Source: CALMEC01 sp964434425 (GTDB lineage Bacteria > Actinomycetota > Thermoleophilia > Miltoncostaeales > Miltoncostaeaceae). From it: DNA of 64,000 nt. Both the position numbers and the translations under genes were made by a program. How positions within the stretch are numbered: the first letter of the stretch is position 1; each line of letters begins with the position of its first letter. Shown piece by piece: positions 45,425 to 54,969 of this stretch. The notes under the pieces were generated by a model, which made no database searches, was not told where the DNA came from, and worked only from the letters and a program-made list of their open reading frames with translations. The stretch spans positions 1 to 64,000 of the forward strand of contig CAYSVH010000010.1 in assembly GCA_964434425.1 (NCBI GenBank), read 5' to 3'.

Positions 45425-47544
45425 GCGAGCGGACGACACCGGACCGGCGATCCTGGATGCGCCTGTTGGGCGACATGAGCAACGAGGGCGAGCGCTCCGT
45501 CGTCACCCGCGTGGCCGCGCTCGCCGCGGCGATGGTCGCCGGCGCGGCGGTGCTCACGAGCGGGCTCGACGTCGCCCCCGTCGCGTGGGCCTTCCTCCTC
45601 CTCATGCCGCTGGGCGCGTGGTTCGCGCACCGGCGCCGGGCGAGCCGTGAGGTCTGGCCCGGCCTGGTGATGACGTGCGTCGCGGTCGTCGCGACGCTGG
45701 TGTTCATCGTGCGCAACGGTGACGTCGGATCACCGGCCGAACTGCGCGCACCCCTGGCCGGACTCCTCATCTTCCTCGAGATGGCGCGATCGTTCGTCGT
45801 ACGGTCCCTGCGCGATCTGCGGTTCACGCTGATGTCGAGCATCGCGCTCATCGCCCTCGCGGGTTCGATGGCCATGTCGATGTCGTTCATCCTCCCGCTC
45901 TTCGCGTGGGCCGTCGCCGCCTATGTCTTCCTCGTGGCCGCGCACCGCAGCGAGGTGCGCGCGCTGGCGGACGGCGTGCGTCACGAGCCGGTGCGGCGCC
46001 GGCCCCGCATCGCGACCGCCGTCGTCACCTCGTGCCTGGCGCTCGCCGTCGCCGCCGGCGCGTTCATGGTGATCCCCGCCGCCAAGTCCAGCCGGTTCCT
46101 CGCCTTCACGGCACGGATCCCCAACGCCACCGCCGTGCCTCAGCAGGGTGGTCTCTCCAACCCGTCCCTCGGCGATCAGAACCCCTCGGGGGCCGGTGGC
46201 GGCGACGGCTCCGCGGCCTCCTTCGGGTACTTCGGTTTCGCGAACGAGATGGACACCTCCCTCCGGGGACGGCCGGACGACACCCTCGTCATGCGCGTAC
46301 GCGCCTCGGCACCCGACTTCTGGCGGGGTCAGAGCTTCGACACCTGGGACGGCCGGAAGTGGACGATGTCGGACCAGAGGACCCGCGTCATCGGAGGGCG
46401 GAGCCCGATCCGCGTCCCTCCGCTGGACGAGGAACCGCTGACGAGCGGTGAGGAGTTCATCCAGACGATGTATCTGGCGACTCCCGGGCCGAACCTGATC
46501 TTCTCGGCGTTCCGGCCGACGAGCGTCTACATCCCTCAGCGGGCGCTGTTCCAGATGACGGACGGAACGATCCGCACCGGTGTCGAGTTGGAGGACGGAG
46601 CGATCTACACCGTCGTGAGCCACCGGCCGCTCGTCACGGAGAGCCGCCTGCGAAGCGCACCGGACTCCCGCCGGGCTCCGTCATCCATCCTGTCGAGGTA
46701 CGCGACGCCCACCACCTCGACACCGAAGCGGGTGGCGGATCTGGCCGGTCGGCTGACCCGCAACCAGCCCACCACGTACGACAAGGTGCGTGCGATCGAG
46801 GCGTGGATGGGCCGCAACACGCAGTACCAGATCGACATCCCGCCGCTCCCTCCGGGGCGCGACGCCGTGGAGCAGTTCCTGTTTCACGACCGCGTCGGCT
46901 TCTGCGAGCAGATCGCCTCCAGCCTGGTCGTGATGCTGCGTTCGCAGGGCATCCCCGCCCGCGTGACCGTGGGCTACACACCGGGTGAGCGCAACCCGTT
47001 CACGGGCATGTACGAGGTGCGTGCCGACAACGCACACGCCTGGGCCGAGGTCTACTTCCCCGGCATCGGGTGGCAGGCGTTCGACCCGACGGCATCGGTA
47101 CCGCTCTCGGGCGAGGGACGCGTGGAGCAGGCGCGGCAGGGCCTCGGCGAATATCTCAGCAGCAAGATGCCGGAGATCTCGACGCCGATGGTGCTGGGGC
47201 TCGTGCTGCTGTCGAGCGGACTTCTCATCATCATGATGATCCGCCCGGCCCGTCGGCTCATCGGATGGCGCCGCGCGCGCCGCAACCGGGCCTGGGCGGA
47301 CGTCCAGCGCGAACGGCTGGAGCGGATCGGCGACCGGTTCGGCCATCCACGGGATCCGGCGGCCACGGCGCGGGAATACGGTTCGGGCCTCAGCACCGCT
47401 GTCGGAGGGGATCCGCGGATCGAGGGGGTCGTCTCCGCCATCGAGGACGATGCGTTCTCACCGAGCGGACTGGATCCCGAGTCGCGGCAATGGGTCGAGG
47501 ATCTGATCGACTCGGTGGAGGGGGATCACCGCAGAGGGCGCTGA
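45421..47544 (+). CDS. TgpA-type membrane transglutaminase-like protein
   Basis: 707 residues: N-terminal multi-pass membrane region (to ~215), a periplasmic/extracytoplasmic domain, and the transglutaminase core with Cys495 in VGFCEQIASS, His in DNAHAWAEVYFPG and Asp in FDPTAS. A further helix (about 597-615) and a cytoplasmic tail end the protein. Similar proteins (TgpA/DUF3488) are encoded with MoxR and DUF58 in many bacteria. Role probably in envelope protein cross-linking or processing; substrate unknown. Confidence 0.92.
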   Translation: MSERTTPDRRSWMRLLGDMSNEGERSVVTRVAALAAAMVAGAAVLTSGLDVAPVAWAFLLLMPLGAWFAHRRRASREVWPGLVMTCVAVVATLVFIVRNGDVGSPAELRAPLAGLLIFLEMARSFVVRSLRDLRFTLMSSIALIALAGSMAMSMSFILPLFAWAVAAYVFLVAAHRSEVRALADGVRHEPVRRRPRIATAVVTSCLALAVAAGAFMVIPAAKSSRFLAFTARIPNATAVPQQGGLSNPSLGDQNPSGAGGGDGSAASFGYFGFANEMDTSLRGRPDDTLVMRVRASAPDFWRGQSFDTWDGRKWTMSDQRTRVIGGRSPIRVPPLDEEPLTSGEEFIQTMYLATPGPNLIFSAFRPTSVYIPQRALFQMTDGTIRTGVELEDGAIYTVVSHRPLVTESRLRSAPDSRRAPSSILSRYATPTTSTPKRVADLAGRLTRNQPTTYDKVRAIEAWMGRNTQYQIDIPPLPPGRDAVEQFLFHDRVGFCEQIASSLVVMLRSQGIPARVTVGYTPGERNPFTGMYEVRADNAHAWAEVYFPGIGWQAFDPTASVPLSGEGRVEQARQGLGEYLSSKMPEISTPMVLGLVLLSSGLLIIMMIRPARRLIGWRRARRNRAWADVQRERLERIGDRFGHPRDPAATAREYGSGLSTAVGGDPRIEGVVSAIEDDAFSPSGLDPESRQWVEDLIDSVEGDHRRGR

Positions 47545-47570
47545 CCGCCCGACGGTGATCCCGCGCATGG

Positions 47571-47637
47571 GGTGGCGAAGCTGGGAGGCCTTCGCCACCC
47601 TCACCCCCGCGTGCGTCGTGCCCGGCACGACGCACGC
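47571..47637 (+). terminator. Two consecutive hairpins after the transglutaminase operon
   Basis: GGTGGCGAAG / CTTCGCCACC (47571-47599) and a perfect 13-bp stem GCGTGCGTCGTGC (47609-47621) / GCACGACGCACGC (47625-47637). No T-run; position suggests transcription termination. Confidence 0.5.
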
Positions 47638-47853
47638 GACCATCTCCACCCGCTCGACCCCGACGCCGATGCGGGCGGAGAACCGGTCACGCATGACCGG
47701 CGCACATCCTCGGCTGCCGTATCGGCTTCTCGAGAGACGGGTTGCACGGAACCGGGTCCGGATGGCGCGACAACCCGGCAGATCGCCGAGAGATACGGCG
47801 TCCCTGCAGAAAGCCGCGGGCACATACCGAGAAGCACTTGCGCTCCATCCGGA

Positions 47854-47879
47854 AATCATCGAACATACGTTCGATGATT
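47854..47879 (+). promoter_or_regulatory. LexA (SOS) box of imuB-like gene
   Basis: Perfect dyad AATCATCGAAC-ATAC-GTTCGATGATT, containing TCGAACATACGTTCGA. It fits the actinobacterial/Gram-positive LexA consensus and lies 45 bp before the ATG. Confidence 0.88.
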
Positions 47880-47923
47880 CGCTCTCGGCCACACCCGCGA
47901 CCCCCCATCCTCGGTGGTGGGGG

Positions 47924-49135
47924 ATGACCGTCCTCACCGTCGTCATCCCCCTCTTCACGCTGCGGGTCGCCCTTCACGCGGCACGCCGCCCCTTCGACCT
48001 GCCCATCGCACTCGGCCCCCAACCGGGGGATCCGGCAGTCGTCGGTCTCTGCACCCCTCTGGCCTCCGCCCTCGGCGTGAGCCCCGGCCTCCGCGTGGGC
48101 GAGGCGCTCGCCCGCTGCCCCGGACTGGAGCTCATCGTGCCGGACCCCGGGGGTTCCGCCCATGCGCAGGAGGTCGTCACCCGGCGACTGGAGGGCATCG
48201 GTGCGTCGGTCGAGGAGACCGCGGACGGGGTCTGGCGATTCGCCATCGACGGCCTCCGACGCCTTCACGGAGGTGTCGACGGTGTCGTCCGGCGGGTCCG
48301 GTCGGTCCTCCCCGTGGGCATGGACGTGCGCATCGGGATCGGCCCCACCCCGTTCACATCCCTTCAGGCCGCCCATGAGGCGACCCCGCGGACCCCCCTC
48401 CATCTCACCCATGACGAGGTCCGGGACTTCCTCGCACCCCTCCCGGCCGGCCGGCTCCCCCTGGACGAGCGACGGGTCCGCGAACTCGACCGGATGGGGG
48501 TCACCACCATCGGGCAGGTGGCCGCATTCGAACGCCCCCACATGGTCGACCGTTTCGGGCTGGACGGCCTTCACGCCTGGAACGCCGCCCGCGGAGAGGA
48601 CGCCGCCCGGCTGGATCCCAGGGATCCCCCCGCCCCCGTCGAGGCGGCGGTCCACTTCCCCGACGCCGTGGGCGCACTCCCCGCGCTCCACGCCGCGGCC
48701 CGTCATCTTCTGATCCAGATCGCCACCTCCGTCCGAAACCGTGGCGGCGCGATCCGGGGCCTCACCCTCCGTGCATGGATGGAGGGCGGCGGCTCATGGA
48801 CCCGCACCATCACCCTGCGTGAGGCCACGGTCCAGATCGATCGCCTCACGATCACGGCATTCCCCGCGCTGGCCGACGTCACCGCCCCCGTCGAGACCCT
48901 GGTCATCCGCGCCGACGCGTCGGGGCACATCGGAGGGCAGCAGATCGCCCTCACCGCTCCCGGCAGCCGGGAGCGTGCACGGCGTACCGACGAGGCGATC
49001 CGCCAGATCCGGACCGCCCATGGCGATGACGCCGTGCTGCAGGCCGTCGAGATGGAACCCTGGTCATCACTACCGGAACGCCGATGGGCTCTCGTCCCCT
49101 ACGACGCCTCGACCAGCCCCGGCCGATCGCTGTAG
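47924..49135 (+). CDS. ImuB-like Y-family polymerase homologue, probably catalytically inactive
   Basis: 403 residues. It follows the Y-family layout with the palm start VVIPLFTLRVALHA in place of the VDMDAFFASVE motif, then CTPLASALGVSPGLRVGEALARCP as in the conserved GVxxGM region, HhH-like and little-finger domains. The catalytic Asp and Asp-Glu pairs of active polymerases are not seen, as in ImuB, which serves as adaptor between the beta clamp and DnaE2. The LexA box upstream and dnaE2 at 58462, also SOS-boxed, support an ImuB role. No imuA is adjacent. ATG 47924 follows a GGTGG ribosome site. Confidence 0.85.
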   Translation: MTVLTVVIPLFTLRVALHAARRPFDLPIALGPQPGDPAVVGLCTPLASALGVSPGLRVGEALARCPGLELIVPDPGGSAHAQEVVTRRLEGIGASVEETADGVWRFAIDGLRRLHGGVDGVVRRVRSVLPVGMDVRIGIGPTPFTSLQAAHEATPRTPLHLTHDEVRDFLAPLPAGRLPLDERRVRELDRMGVTTIGQVAAFERPHMVDRFGLDGLHAWNAARGEDAARLDPRDPPAPVEAAVHFPDAVGALPALHAAARHLLIQIATSVRNRGGAIRGLTLRAWMEGGGSWTRTITLREATVQIDRLTITAFPALADVTAPVETLVIRADASGHIGGQQIALTAPGSRERARRTDEAIRQIRTAHGDDAVLQAVEMEPWSSLPERRWALVPYDASTSPGRSL

Positions 49136-49137
49136 TG

Positions 49138-49416
49138 GTGAGCCCGACAGGGCTTCCGCACGCCGTCGTGTTCGAGGGACGACGCCGGCCGGTGGTCGCG
49201 ATCCGCGACGACTGGCTGGTGCAGGACCGCTGGTGGACGGACACGCCCGTCGACCGCCACTATTACGAACTTGTTATCGATCCCGGGCGCCACATCGTCG
49301 TATTTCTCGACATACGAAACGACACATGGTTCACCCACCGGCACGAGCACGCATCGTCCGGACCGAGACACGGTACCGCCGATCCCGCCCGGCGAACCGC
49401 GGACGGCCGTCGCTGA
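49138..49416 (+). CDS. DUF6504-like small protein downstream of imuB
   Basis: About 92 residues. The core PTGLPHAVVFEGRRRPVVAIRDDWLVQDRWW plus DRHYYELVID resembles DUF6504, which often follows Y-family polymerase genes in actinobacteria. GTG at 49138 or 49135 (the latter shares a base with the imuB stop) is the start. It is probably co-induced in the SOS response; function unknown. Confidence 0.75.
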   Translation: MSPTGLPHAVVFEGRRRPVVAIRDDWLVQDRWWTDTPVDRHYYELVIDPGRHIVVFLDIRNDTWFTHRHEHASSGPRHGTADPARRTADGRR

Positions 49417-49561
49417 CACGGATTCCCATCAGATGCGGGGACTTCACGGATCCACCCGACGACAACGATTGCGTGCGAACCATCCTCTCCGCGTGCAGAC
49501 AGGGACATTCGGACCTCGGTCCATTCCGGTCATTCCTGTTGCCGAAGGGAACGATTCTCGG

Positions 49562-49581
49562 TTAGGGTGCGGGCGCCCTTA
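49562..49581 (+). promoter_or_regulatory. Dyad upstream of iron ABC operon, possible DtxR/IdeR-type box
   Basis: TTAGGGTGC-GG-GCGCCCTTA, 7 of 9 positions paired, 22 bp before the fbpC ATG. It begins TTAGG as DtxR/IdeR boxes do. A TAGGGT hexamer inside it could be the -10 box, so a bound repressor would block it. Confidence 0.5.
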
Positions 49582-49603
49582 GATAGGGCGACCTCACCAT
49601 TCG

Positions 49604-50653
49604 ATGAGCCCACACATCTCCCACGCCATCCGGGTCCAGGACCTTCACAAGACGTTCGGGACCGTGCTCGCCGTCGATAAGGTCACACTGACGATACCCT
49701 CGGGGGAGATCGTCGCCCTTCTCGGCCCGTCCGGATGCGGGAAGACCACGCTTCTGCGCCTCCTCTCGGGTTTCGAACAGCCCGACGGGGGTTCCATCAC
49801 CATCGGGGGACGTACCGTCGCCGACGACGACGTCTGGGTTCCACCCGAGCACCGCAACGTCGGCATGGTCTTCCAGGACCATGCGCTCTTCCCCCATCGG
49901 TCGGTCGCGGCCAACATCGGATTCGGTGTTCCCCGCGCCCGCCGCGCGTCACGCGTGCGCGAGGTGATGGACCTGGTGGGGCTCACCGGCCTCGACGACC
50001 GGATGCCCTCTCAGCTCTCCGGCGGGCAGCAGCAGCGCGTCGCCCTGGCACGCGCCCTCGCTCCCGAACCCGGCCTGGTCCTCCTCGACGAGCCGTGGTC
50101 CAGCGTGGACGCCCTCCTGCGCGAGTCGGTCCGCATGGACATCATCGCGATCCTCCGGAAGGCCGGGGCCACCGTCGTGCTCGTCACCCACGACCGCGAG
50201 GAGGCATTCCTCCTGGCGGACCGCGTGGCCCTCATGAGCGCGGGCCGCATCGTGCAGGTCTCCTCCCCGGAGGAGATGTACGCCGATCCCGTCGATCGCT
50301 GGGCGGCCGAGTTCGTGGGTCCCGGCAACCTGATCCCCGGCGAGGTCCGGGACGGCTCCGTGACGACGTCGATCGGGAGCTTCCCCCTTCGGATCCCCTC
50401 GACCGCCGCATCCGCGGTCGACGCGCTGATCCGGCCCGAGCAGATCCTGCTTCGCCCGACCACCGACGGCTCCGCCGAGGTGGTGGGTCGCGAGTTCCGC
50501 GGACACGACGTGATGTACCGCGTCCGCCTGGCGGATGACACCGTCATCTGCGCCCAGAGGCCCTCAACCGAGGCCGTCGACGTGGGGACCCGAGTGGCCC
50601 TCGAGCCGCATCGGGCCCCCGTCACCGTATTCCCCCGCTCATCCGAGACCTGA
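49604..50653 (+). CDS. fbpC: Iron(III) ABC importer, ATP-binding subunit
   Basis: 349 residues: Walker A GPSGCGKTT, Q-loop FQDHALFPHRSV, signature LSGGQQQRVALARA, Walker B LVLLDEPWSSVD, H-loop VTHDREE. A C-terminal TOBE-like regulatory domain (about 245-345) follows, as in the FbpC/PotA class. First gene of an fbpC-fbpA-fbpB cluster. The ferric specificity is inferred from the partners and the possible iron-dependent operator. Confidence 0.93.
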   Translation: MSPHISHAIRVQDLHKTFGTVLAVDKVTLTIPSGEIVALLGPSGCGKTTLLRLLSGFEQPDGGSITIGGRTVADDDVWVPPEHRNVGMVFQDHALFPHRSVAANIGFGVPRARRASRVREVMDLVGLTGLDDRMPSQLSGGQQQRVALARALAPEPGLVLLDEPWSSVDALLRESVRMDIIAILRKAGATVVLVTHDREEAFLLADRVALMSAGRIVQVSSPEEMYADPVDRWAAEFVGPGNLIPGEVRDGSVTTSIGSFPLRIPSTAASAVDALIRPEQILLRPTTDGSAEVVGREFRGHDVMYRVRLADDTVICAQRPSTEAVDVGTRVALEPHRAPVTVFPRSSET

Positions 50654-50692
50654 CCGTTGCGGAGAGCGGGAAAACCCGATAGGAAGGATGCT

Positions 50693-51742
50693 ATGCCCAG
50701 CATTTCCCCCAAGCAACGCCGATACGGCATGCGCATCGCGATCGCCTCGATCGCGGTCGTGGGTACGGTTGCCATCGCGGGCTGCGGCGGCAGCTCGAGC
50801 AGCGACGAGGCCGACGGCCCGCTCACCGTCTACTCCGGCCGTGAAGAGGAGCTGATCGGCCCCCTCTTCACGCAGTTCACGGAAGAGACGGGCATTGAGC
50901 TGGACGTCCGCTACGGCAACACGCCGGAGCTCGCCGCCCAGATCGCCGAAGAGCGCGAGAATTCCCCTGCCGACGTCTACGTCGCCCAGGACGCCGGTTC
51001 CCTCGGCCTCGTCCAGGACCGGTTCGCGACGATCCCCAGCGACTCCCTGAACCGGGTGAACGCGCAGTTCCGCGGTACGGACGGCAAGTGGGTCGGCCTG
51101 TCGGGTCGTGCCCGCGTCGTGTCCTTCAACTCCACCAAGCACAGGGCCGAGGACCTCCCGGACACGGTCACCGAGTACGCCAAGCCCGAGTACGCCTCGA
51201 AGCTGGGTGTCGCCCCGACCAACGGCTCGTTCGTCGCCTTCATCTCGGCCATGCGCCTGAGCGTCGGTGACGACACCACGAAGACCTTCCTCGCCGACCT
51301 CAAGAAGAACGGCGCGAAGACCTTCGACGGCAACCGCGTCATCGTCGAGGCCATCAACGACGGCGACGTCGACTTCGGCCTGGTCAACCACTACTACCTC
51401 TCGGTCCTCCGCAAGTCCAACCCGGACATCAAGGTCGAGAACAAGTACATGAAGGCCGGCGACCCGGGCGGATTCGTCAACGTCACCGGTGTCGGGATCC
51501 TCGACAGCTCGGACCAGAAGGCCTCGGCCGAGAGGTTCGTCGAGTTCCTCCTCTCGGATGAGGGTCAGAGGTTCTACGTGACCCAGGAGAACACGGAGTA
51601 CCCGCTGGTCGAGGGAATCGCGGCAGCAGAAGGACTGCCCTCCCTCGAGAGCCAGCTCGGCGGTGACGTCACGCTGAGCGAGCTCGGAGAGAAGGCGGAG
51701 TCATCCGCCGAGATGATCTCCGAGTCGGGGCTCGGAGAGTAG
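50693..51742 (+). CDS. fbpA: Iron(III) ABC importer, substrate-binding lipoprotein
   Basis: 349 residues. A lipobox VAIAGC at about 25-30 ends the signal peptide, so the protein is lipid-anchored. The mature part follows the FbpA/FutA fold: LTVYSGREEELIGPLFTQF, TPELAAQIAEE, DVYVAQDAG, GLVNHYY with the Tyr pair that co-ordinates Fe3+. ATG 50693 has AGGAAGG directly upstream. It is 39 bp after fbpC. Confidence 0.94.
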   Translation: MPSISPKQRRYGMRIAIASIAVVGTVAIAGCGGSSSSDEADGPLTVYSGREEELIGPLFTQFTEETGIELDVRYGNTPELAAQIAEERENSPADVYVAQDAGSLGLVQDRFATIPSDSLNRVNAQFRGTDGKWVGLSGRARVVSFNSTKHRAEDLPDTVTEYAKPEYASKLGVAPTNGSFVAFISAMRLSVGDDTTKTFLADLKKNGAKTFDGNRVIVEAINDGDVDFGLVNHYYLSVLRKSNPDIKVENKYMKAGDPGGFVNVTGVGILDSSDQKASAERFVEFLLSDEGQRFYVTQENTEYPLVEGIAAAEGLPSLESQLGGDVTLSELGEKAESSAEMISESGLGE

Positions 51743-51762
51743 CCCTCCCCCCTCCGGTGAGC

Positions 51763-51804
51763 GATCATGGGTTCGTCGTCCGGCGCGGCGGCGAACCCAT
51801 GATC
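51763..51804 (+). other. Stem-loop between fbpA and fbpB
   Basis: 13-bp perfect stem GATCATGGGTTCG / CGAACCCATGATC with a 16-nt loop, 20 bp after fbpA. With no T-run it may lower expression of fbpB or protect the fbpA mRNA end. Confidence 0.6.
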
Positions 51805-51916
51805 CACTCCGTATGACACCCGATCGACGCACGCGGCGGAGCCCGCGCTGAACGCCACGGACGGCACCTCGGGCGCGTCACGACGATGGCGGCGCAATCG
51901 TCCCCCGGTCGCGCTG

Positions 51917-53536
51917 GTGGTCGCGGCGGTCCTGGCGATCGCCCTGCTCCTGGTTCCGCCGGTCTATCTGTTCATCCGTGCGGGATTCGGCGACGCCTGG
52001 GCGATCCTGGGTGAGCCCTCCACCCGGAGGGCGCTCTACCGGACCATTCGACTGGCGGTCGGTGTGGGTGCGACGTCCCTCGTCATCGGGGGGAGCCTGG
52101 CCTGGCTCGTCGCGCGCACCGACATCCCCCTGCGGCGCCTCTGGGCGGTGCTGGCCGTCGTCCCCCTGGCGATGCCGAGCTTCGTCGCCGCCCTGGCCCT
52201 CGCGGGTTCCACCGGTGCGAGCGGCCTCCTCTCCCGCATGCTGGGCCTCGTCGGACTCGGTCCGATCGCGCGGATGGAGGGCTACTGGGGTGCCATGCTC
52301 GCGGTCACCATGGCCACGTACCCCTACGTGTACCTCCTCACGCTCGCGGCGCTGAAGCGCCTCGACCCGGCCCCGGAGGAGGCCGCACGCAGCCTCGGGC
52401 GCGGCCCCATCGGCGCCTTCGCGGCGGCATCACTCCCCCAGCTTCGCCGTGCTCTGGCCGGAGGAGCGCTTCTGGCCGCGCTCTACGCCCTCTCCGACTT
52501 CGGCGCCGTCTCCCTGATGCGCTACACGACGATCACGCGCGCCATCTTCCAGCGGTTCGACGCGGGACGCGACCGCGCCGCGACCGCGGTGCTCGGCATC
52601 CTCCTGATCGCGCTCACCGTCGCCCTTCTTGTCATCGAGACATTCGGGCGCGGCCACCGGCGCATCCGCACCGGCCCCGGCGCACGGCGTGAGCCCGCCC
52701 GCATCCCGCTCGGCCGGGCGCGGCCGTGGGCGACCGCGTGGGCGGCGCTCATCTGCACGGCGTTCGTGATCCTTCCGGTCATCGTCATGTTCGACTGGAT
52801 CCGCCGTGGCGCGGCCTACGGCCGGCTGCGGGGGATCCCGTGGGAGGCCACGTACACGTCGCTCTGGCTGGCACTCGTGGCGGCGGTGGTCGCCACGGTG
52901 CTCGCCATGCCGGTGTCGCTCCTGGCGACCCGGCACCCAAGGCCCTGGACGCAGGCCCTTGAACGCACGGGATACGGCGCGAACGCCCTCCCGGGCGTCG
53001 TCATCGGCCTCGCACTGGTGTTTCTCGGAGCACGGTACCTCCCGGGCCTCTACCAGACGTTCACCATGCTCCTGGCCGCATACGTGATCCGCTTCTTCGC
53101 CGAGGCCCTGGCGGGTGTCGACACCGCGCTGAACGCGGTGAACCCCCGGGCGGAGGAGGCGGCGCGGAGCCTGGGCCGACGACCCTCACGGGCCTTCCTC
53201 GAGGTGTCGCTGCCGGCCATGCGACCCGGTCTGGTGGCCGCGGTGATGCTCGTCTTCCTCTCGGTGATCAAGGAGCTTCCGGCAACGGCGCTCCTGCTTC
53301 CCACCGGAGCGCGCACCCTCGCCACCGAGGTCTGGACGCAGACCAGCGTCGGCGCCTACGGCGCGGCGTCGGTGGCCGCGCTCGTGCTGATGGTGATCTG
53401 CGCGCCGTTCATCGTTGTGGCCGTCCACGAGCACGTCTCCGACGGAGGGACACCACGACGTTCCCGCCGGATCGTCCGACGCTCGGATGTGGCCTCGAAC
53501 GATGCGGCCGGGGACTCCGCCGCATCGACGAGGTGA
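51917..53536 (+). CDS. fbpB: Iron(III) ABC importer, fused permease
   Basis: 540 residues with about 12 hydrophobic helices in two halves, each with the ABC permease EAA loop (PEEAARSLGRGPIGAF and AEEAARSLGRRPSRAF). This duplicated arrangement is that of FbpB. GTG 51917 begins inside the first helix; the frame is open upstream, with a basic stretch (ASRRWRRNRPPVAL) that looks like a true cytoplasmic N-terminus. CTG 51848 after GGCGGAG is therefore a likely real start. The C-terminal ~30 residues are basic and cytoplasmic. Confidence 0.92.
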   Translation: MVAAVLAIALLLVPPVYLFIRAGFGDAWAILGEPSTRRALYRTIRLAVGVGATSLVIGGSLAWLVARTDIPLRRLWAVLAVVPLAMPSFVAALALAGSTGASGLLSRMLGLVGLGPIARMEGYWGAMLAVTMATYPYVYLLTLAALKRLDPAPEEAARSLGRGPIGAFAAASLPQLRRALAGGALLAALYALSDFGAVSLMRYTTITRAIFQRFDAGRDRAATAVLGILLIALTVALLVIETFGRGHRRIRTGPGARREPARIPLGRARPWATAWAALICTAFVILPVIVMFDWIRRGAAYGRLRGIPWEATYTSLWLALVAAVVATVLAMPVSLLATRHPRPWTQALERTGYGANALPGVVIGLALVFLGARYLPGLYQTFTMLLAAYVIRFFAEALAGVDTALNAVNPRAEEAARSLGRRPSRAFLEVSLPAMRPGLVAAVMLVFLSVIKELPATALLLPTGARTLATEVWTQTSVGAYGAASVAALVLMVICAPFIVVAVHEHVSDGGTPRRSRRIVRRSDVASNDAAGDSAASTR

Positions 53537-53596
53537 CGTCCGTCACCCGAGCACCGGCGGGCGGACGTCGTGACGGGCCGGGCGGGCCCGGACGGG

Positions 53597-54757
53597 TCAG
53601 CGCCCGGCGCGGTCCTGCTCGCGGATCTCGAACGTCTCACCGGAGTCGGGCATCGGCCGGCGCCGCGCCAGCTCGAGGGCGCTGTCGCCGATCGCCTCCC
53701 ACACGTCCAGCTTGGTGCGGACCCGCTTGATGACCTCGTCCGTGAACTCGTCGGTGTGTGAGAAGCCACCGAGGTCCATGGTCTTGACGCCCTCACCGAC
53801 GGTCTCGAGCGCCGCCTCGTAGATGGCGCGCGCGGCGAGCGCCTCGTCCATGTACGACAGGACAGCGGCGGAGGCCAGGATCATGGCGAGCGGATTGGCG
53901 ACGTTCTTGCCGAGGAGGGTGGGCGCGGTGCCGTGGGGTGCCTCGGCCATGACCACGGTGGGCCGGTACTCGTCGTCGAGGGAGAAGAGCAGCGACTCGG
54001 CTCCGGCGATCGACCCGAAGAGCTGGAGCACCATGTCCGAGAGGAGGTCGCCGTCGCGGTTCAGCGCAGGCACCACCAGCGCGTCGCCGGCGTGCGCGAT
54101 GAGCATGGCGTACGTGGCGTCGATCAGCATCGGCTTGTACTTCACGTCGGAGTGACGCTCGGCGGCGAAGTCGAGTTCCTCCTTGAGCATACCCTCGTAG
54201 GTCGGTGAGACCGTCCACTTGGGGCCGCCGGTCACCATGGCGCGCATGCGCCGGGCCTGCAGGAACGCGATCTCCGCGACGGCGCGGCAGGTGCGGCGGT
54301 TGATGCGCTCGGTCCGCCAGGCGACCTCGTCGTCGCCCTCACCGGTGCGTCCCTCCTCCGCACCGTAGGCGTCGTCGACCGCCATGCGCACCACCGAGAT
54401 CGGTGCGTGGATGCCGCCGACGGGACGGACACCGGCCAGACGCCGCCCGGTGCGGATGATGACCTTCCCGTCGATGCCCTGACGGAGGATGGCGTTGGGA
54501 CTCCCGACGTCACCGGCGGTCTCGGGGGTGATGGTGGCGGCCTTCAACCCGAAGCCGTGCTCCCGCATCGCCGCGGCGGCCTCGTGGACGACGGCGTTCT
54601 TGGTGTCCCGACGGTTCGCGAGCGACAGATCGAAGCGCGCGACGGCGACCTCGGACCCGATCACGGCGGGATCGATGACGCGGAGGGCCTCCTCCAGAAG
54701 CTCCTGCCCCGTCTCGTCCCCCTCCATCACGACCAGCGTCTTCTTCTCGTTCGGCAT
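53597..54757 (-). CDS. Isocitrate/isopropylmalate dehydrogenase-family enzyme
   Basis: Beta-decarboxylating dehydrogenase of 386 residues: N-terminal MEGDETGQEL, phosphate/substrate region around PNAILRQGI and the metal site LNRDGDLLSDM, nucleotide loop EAPHGTAP with GKNVANPLAM. It uses NAD(P)+ and Mg2+ on a 2-hydroxy acid; isocitrate is the likely substrate, but isopropylmalate or homoisocitrate is not excluded. ATG 54757 is 7 bp after a TACACT box, so it is leaderless and monocistronic. Confidence 0.9.
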   Translation of the reverse strand: MPNEKKTLVVMEGDETGQELLEEALRVIDPAVIGSEVAVARFDLSLANRRDTKNAVVHEAAAAMREHGFGLKAATITPETAGDVGSPNAILRQGIDGKVIIRTGRRLAGVRPVGGIHAPISVVRMAVDDAYGAEEGRTGEGDDEVAWRTERINRRTCRAVAEIAFLQARRMRAMVTGGPKWTVSPTYEGMLKEELDFAAERHSDVKYKPMLIDATYAMLIAHAGDALVVPALNRDGDLLSDMVLQLFGSIAGAESLLFSLDDEYRPTVVMAEAPHGTAPTLLGKNVANPLAMILASAAVLSYMDEALAARAIYEAALETVGEGVKTMDLGGFSHTDEFTDEVIKRVRTKLDVWEAIGDSALELARRRPMPDSGETFEIREQDRAGR

Positions 54758-54764
54758 GCGGAAC

Positions 54765-54770
54765 AGTGTA
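54765..54770 (-). promoter_or_regulatory. -10 box of the dehydrogenase gene
   Basis: TACACT on the minus strand, 7 bp before the ATG; leaderless mRNA predicted. Confidence 0.5.
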
Positions 54771-54969
54771 GTGCGACCCGGTCGGGCGAGACCGGTGATC
54801 TCCACTTCGTCACAGGATGATCGATGTCCCGTGCGAAGCGGACCGATGACCGCGGCCCGCTCGTTCGACCGGCATCGGCGAAGCGCACCCCGCGAGCCGG
54901 CCGGACCAGACGTCGCGGCATCCGTCGTCACCCGGATCCGGGCGCGGCCGGCGGCGGCGGCCGAACCCG

